Assembly: GCA_037179385.1 (NCBI GenBank)
Contig: CM074195.1
Span: 26,310,087-26,374,086 of the forward strand
DNA length: 64,000 bases
From: Holothuria scabra
Lineage: Eukaryota; Echinodermata; Holothuroidea; Aspidochirotida; Holothuriidae
Direction of reading: 5' to 3'
Position 1 is the stretch's first letter. The number at the start of each line of letters is the position of its first letter. The notes beneath the pieces were generated by a model. That model did no database searches. It was not told where the DNA came from and saw nothing but the letters and a program-made list of their open reading frames with translations. Shown here in pieces: positions 43,401 to 49,400 of this stretch. Made by a program: the position numbers and the translations under genes.

Positions 43401-46400
43401 TCATTGTCACGGGAGCGACACGCGACCGGGAACGATCGTTCCCGTGATATCCGACAGCCTGTTACACTGACTTTAAATTCTCACACAGATAGTTTTTCCT
43501 TCTTTTTTTTTTTATAAAATGGGGTAATGTACTCCTCCCCCACCAAAATATTGACAAACCAGAATGCAAAAATGCATTGAGGTTTCGATGATACATACAT
43601 GCTCTTTTCAATGAAATGCTACATTTCTTGTAACAACTGGTGACCCGAAGTGACCTTTGACTCAACATGTTAGTAACTGGTTTTTTTCTTTTAACCAAAA
43701 CATTTCTACAAATTTCATACTGTGCCTTAAGATATTTCGCAAACAATCTGCTTACATCATACACATCAACATATCAAGTTTGAAATGAATCCCAAGTTTC
43801 CTACCTTAAGATATTGTGTTAAGGAGTTTTTCAGGATTCGTCCCCTTCTGACCCCAAATGACCTTTGACCTCTACCAAAATAAAAAGGATTCTTCTTTAC
43901 ATCATAATACATCAACATATCAAGTCTGAAATGAATCCAACTTTCCTATCATGATGTATCATGTAAACAAGGATTTCAGGGTTTGGACCCCATGTGACCC
44001 CAAATGACCTATGACCTCCACCAAAATTCTTGGGTTTTTCCTTACATCATTACACATCAACATATCAAGTTTGAAATGGATCAAAGTTTCCTACCTTGAG
44101 GTATAGTGTAAACCAGGATTTCCGGGGTTTGACCCCACGTGACCCAAAATGACCTTTGACCTCCACCAAAATATATCCAGTTCTTCCTCACATCATAATG
44201 CATCAACATATCAAGTTTGAAATTAATCCAAGTTTCCTACATTGAGATATAGTGAAAACAAGATATCAGGGTTTGACCCCATGTGACCCCAAATGACCTT
44301 TGACCTCCACGAAAATATATCCCGTTCTTTCCTACACCTTAACGCATCAACATATCAAGTTTGAAATTAATCCAAGTTTCCTACCATGAGATATCGTGTA
44401 AATAAGGATTTCGGGGTGTGACCCCACGTGACCCCAAATGACCTTTGACCTCCACCAAAATCAATAGGGTTCTTCCTTACATCATAATGCATCTACATAT
44501 CGAGTTTGAAATTAATCCAAGTTTTCTATCTTGAGATATTGTGTAAACAAAGATTTTGGTTTTTGACCCCCTGTGACCCCAAATGACCTTTGACCTCCAC
44601 CAAAATAAATAGGGTTCTTCCTCTCAGTAAGGGGTATCTGTGTACCAAGTTTGAGAACTGTCAGACTTTCCCTTCTCAAGATATCATGTAAACAAGCAAA
44701 GTGTCACAAACACACACACATACACACACACATACACACGCACATACACACATACATACACACACACGCCATCATGAATGCATAGGTTTCTCTTTTCATC
44801 GAAACCAAAAATTGCCACCCTTGGTCATTACTGAAAGAGGAGGGCAGGCTGTACAATTGGGATGTGCACAATTATTGTGCATTTCAGTGCTAATGGTGAA
44901 GTGTTGGTACTCACTTTGTCATGCAGCAATGTCATTTCAGCCACAGGTGATCCATGACCTGTCGGACTCTCAGATAAATGGTGAGTAGTGACCACTGACC
45001 TTGCTCCAACTGAACTGACCCAACCACCAGTTACTAAAACAAAAAGACAAAAATATAACATGCAAGTGAGTTTTCTTTTTGCTTTGTTCAAAAGGTTCTA
45101 TGAAAAGTCACAGCTGCCTTTGCCTTCATCAAAAAAGTATTTTCATTTGTCATTATCCCTTTTATTGATCTTAAATGCAGGTATCAAACTGTGCAGAAAT
45201 TGATACAGGAATAAAACTCAAAGAACAAACCTCTGCATTCTTTTGGCACACCAAGATTTTGCAACCACTCACAAAGTTGTTACTAGAGCATGACAGACCA
45301 CCAATGGCAATGACGGAAAATGCCCCTCATAAAAGTACCAATATTTTACAGTAACAGTTGAACTTAAAAATTCCATCCATCATGTATCCATCTAGTGTCA
45401 ATTCCTCAACAGTGTCATGCTCGAATGACCATAATGATACTACTATTGAATTGGTTCAAAGCTGCATTGTACTCATGTGTTTAATAAACAGTATGCTGAA
45501 GGAGCCAAGAAAATGACCGGAGAACACATATATACTGTACACTGTAGAAAGCAAAATAAAAAGGTGTAGACAGTACCCGCAACAAACTCAAGGCACTTGA
45601 TATCACAGCTACCTGATGAAAATAATTTGTGTTTTCTTTCTTTTTTTCTTTCAAAGGAGAAGGGGCATCTTAATTCCCTGACTGAACCTTTACACAGGGT
45701 TTTAAATTATTCATTAAGTAACATGGGCAGCATGCAAATTCAAATTTGAGACCAACATTTACAATAGTCTATTGGAAGAAGAGAGCAGGAGAAGATTCAA
45801 GCCTACAATGGCCACCAAAAGTAAATGAAACAAACCCCTTTCCTTCTGTCTCACTGTTGATAACCCAGCCAGGACTGGTCATTTATTTCTAATCAACATT
45901 GAACTAGGGGTACGTGTAGGGACAGTGACTAGCATGAGAGATGGATTAAAGTCAATGTACCCGTTTGTTTAGGTGGGACTTAGTTTCACTTGTTTTGGTG
46001 GCAATTGTAGTTAACTTTCCAACACAACCTTTACCTCTTCTTGGTGGTAATGGGCTCCCGGTGGGACTGTTTGCAGATATTGCTGGTCCTGTGCGATCCC
46101 CACTTCCGCGTCTTGTTCCAGCACTGGAAGGTCTGGGCCTTGGTGGTCTTGGCATGACATTTGATGTAACAGTTTGTGATGTCCATGCATTTGAAACAGG
46201 TTGACTTGGTGGTGTATTTAATGAAGAAATGTGAGGCAGTTGGGCATATGTTGGAGATGCAGGAGAGTGATCTGTTTGACTATTCAGATAAGGGAATTCT
46301 GATTGGGAGGAAGGGGCAGAAACTGGAATGTGACTGTTGAGAAGGGTGAGTGAAGTGCTCCCCGGAAGTCGTTGCTGCACTGGAGGGTATGAAATCTGCA

Positions 46401-49400
46401 AATGGAAAAAACATTTATGTTCCATTATTGATTTGTGTACAGTTATTTTTCTCATTGTGGTATTCATCCTTTCCCATTCTGCTCCTACATATCTCAAAAT
46501 TATTCCACAAATTCTCAAAATCTTTGTACTTTATGCTCATTCTTTCTTTTGAATAATTTTCATCAGTGACAATAAAAGTCAAACTTCTTCAAGAGATCAA
46601 ACTTTAAAAAAAGGGTACACAGCAGCATCTTCTTGATGAGTGTAAAACCAGCTCAACAAGTCTGGAGGGATAGTTTTAACTTTTGGGGGCTGAGATCAGG
46701 TCTGAAAGGATGGATGTGAGGAGAATTTAAACTGTAAAATTAATAATCAATGACAGCATAATCAAGGGGGAGCATTGTCTCAGACTGCTTACTTACAGCC
46801 CACAACAAGATGTTATACGATTGTGTTTACACTCAGGTGTTTGTCCTTCTTTCACACCACTTACTTACCATCTTTAATCAATGACAGTGGAAACAATAAA
46901 ACTGACTTTTGAACCTGCATGCTAACAATCAAAACAATATGATTTGATTTGCTTAAGTTCTCCACCTCAACTGATAACCTTCTGGCCCAAATGACATTTT
47001 CTGCAGGTATTGGGTACTGGATTCTTCTCCCTAGACTTCATCGCTTAATGTAGACCATCATGAACCATGGTGCCACCTTTAAAGTCTTTGCTGTGACTTG
47101 ATCTGGCAATCTTATTCTTGACCTCCTGGGTAAGAACTGGATGTTCTACCCATGGGTGGAAAAAGTTGGGAAGCTGGGAGGCTCCTTCCCAGGAAATTTT
47201 GCCATCTGGAGGGAAATTCAGGCAATTGGATGGAAATTTCCCATTCCTGTACACGAAAACATGGGGGAATTGTGGGAAATTTACTGTAATTCCCTTCCTG
47301 GAAAATAAACTTTTTTTCCAGCCCTGGTTCTACCACTAATGAGCCAAGACATTTGTGAATTGGGGTTTGATTTTTGTGGTTGCCTGATTGTCTAGGAGAA
47401 CTAAATTTCCATGAGGGCAACCAAAAGTTGAGGTTGGTAGTCCTATGTGTCAACCATTTTTCTCAGATTGAAGAAGTACACTGCTGACTGATTAACTCTT
47501 CCAACTTTTTCCATCTTACAATATCACAGACTTTAAGTATGTTTGTCTCTCAAACATCACATCTTTTTAATCTTCAAGACCAATAATACTGTACATGAAC
47601 TCAATTACTGCTTTGTAAATGAGGAAAAACTGTTTTGGGCTACTGAAATTAAATGAAGACAAACTAAAATTACTGAACTGGTTGCCTGAAGGACAATCAT
47701 GAATTTTACTGTAAATCTAGGCCCTAGGCCTAATACTGAATTATAGTTCAAGTGAATCAATGAGACAGTTGGGAGATGTTTAAAGGCAATGTATTTTGGG
47801 AATGGGTCAAAGGTTAAGTTTTACCTCCATCTTCTTGAATTTAAACACTTTTCACCAATTCAGGCAATGCAAGTGCAACAAATGACTTTGCCCAGCAGAC
47901 TACAGTGATCATGCACATGCAGTAAGTCAGTTGGTTTAAATATGCTTTAAGTAAGTTAATTGGTTTACATGGCTACCCTGTGGACTGGGGGCTGTAGAAT
48001 ATGCCCATGGTATTCCCTGCCTGTCGTAAGAGGCGACTAAATGGGAGGACTTGAACAGTATTTGAAAAGTATGACACTATAACACATTCGCGTTGTTGTG
48101 TCTTTAAATCTTATCTAACTAACTAACTAACTGGCTGCAAAAGCAAACACAGGAAAAGAGGTTGCCAGAGACCCAAGACCTGTACATTACATTTGATCTT
48201 GTGTCTCAGTTACATGTGCTTAATTTCCCAATTGGTCTAGGAAAAGACATTTTACCTGAGGTGCATCTTCTACCTCTAACTCATGAGGTACTCCTGCATA
48301 GCCAAATCTGATGATATCACCAGGAGCAAGACGTACTGCTGCATTTTGAACCCTGCAATCATTCACATAGGTTCCATGCGCTGTGTTCAGGTCTTGTAAG
48401 ACAAAACAGCTCTCTTCATCACTGTATTCAATAATGGCATGTTGAGGTTCTACTGCTTGAGACTGCAGAAAAATTGCAAAACACATTAAAGAAGAGAAAA
48501 AAATAAAACAGTGCAAATGAATCTTTTCTTTTCTAATGACTAATGCAATTTATTTGAGTTTTTTGCACTCAAACCTTATGCATTGACCACAGGCTAACTT
48601 CATTTCAGAGTAATAACAATACAAAATGTGGTTGCACCACTGAACTTTGTGTAGAATTTATACTTAATGCACCAATCAGCTGTTAGCATTTGTAAATATT
48701 GGTTAGTTATTCCTCCCAAAAGAGGGCACACTCCTAACACTGTGATATCACACACATAAAGTCTATTCTGTCTTCCATCACAGAGTTTGCCTTTTCTGTC
48801 TACATACATAAGGCTCTGCCACAGCAAAAAAGAAAACATCCAAAGACATGCCAGATAACTAAAACATTTTTTTTATTTTTACAATGACATTTTCTTCATT
48901 CTTAAAAGGAATGTATGCCATATAAAAGCAATGCATCAATTTGTTTTTAAGAAGCAGTACTTTAAAGTCAGTATCACAACATATTTTGCCATTTTAAATG
49001 TTGAAATTGTGTGCAAATTTCAAGACTTTTTTATGATATTCTAGTGAACCTGGAAACAGGTCTGAAATTATGCAACGTAAACAAAATAAAATCAGTTCTC
49101 GTGTCAAGTACTTTTCAAACCATTGTAATCTACACAAAACAATCTCACTACTACAAACCTAAAGCCAATCACATTCACTAGTGAACTGAAGATAATCCCA
49201 CACCTTTCTATGAAAGTCTTTGCAAAAGTGTCAACCATACCACATTCCCCTTACTACCTTCTTCACTGCCCCCTCCCTTCCTCTTTGACTTGTGTTTGCA
49301 AATTATCATTGTAGGACACATATTAGTCCTTGAGTTTTACAATTTCATAGGACACATATCTCAGGCCTTAAGCTTTAGGTTTTCCATGTTTGCTACAAAC

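Larger units (their letters stand above)
39581..44923. other. Largest FHAD1 intron (exon 4 to exon 5)
   Basis: 5.3 kb. It contains hairpin-rich patches at 41215-41310 and 43376-43444 and the second DR1 composite element (43556-44811). A run of CpG-bearing sequence lies at about 42530-43240 without an open frame. No exon was recognised, and the exon 4-5 peptide junction appears complete without one. Confidence 0.5.

Noticed and set aside
44701..44988. Open frame starting with His-Thr repeats
   Set aside because: Translation of the CA microsatellite.
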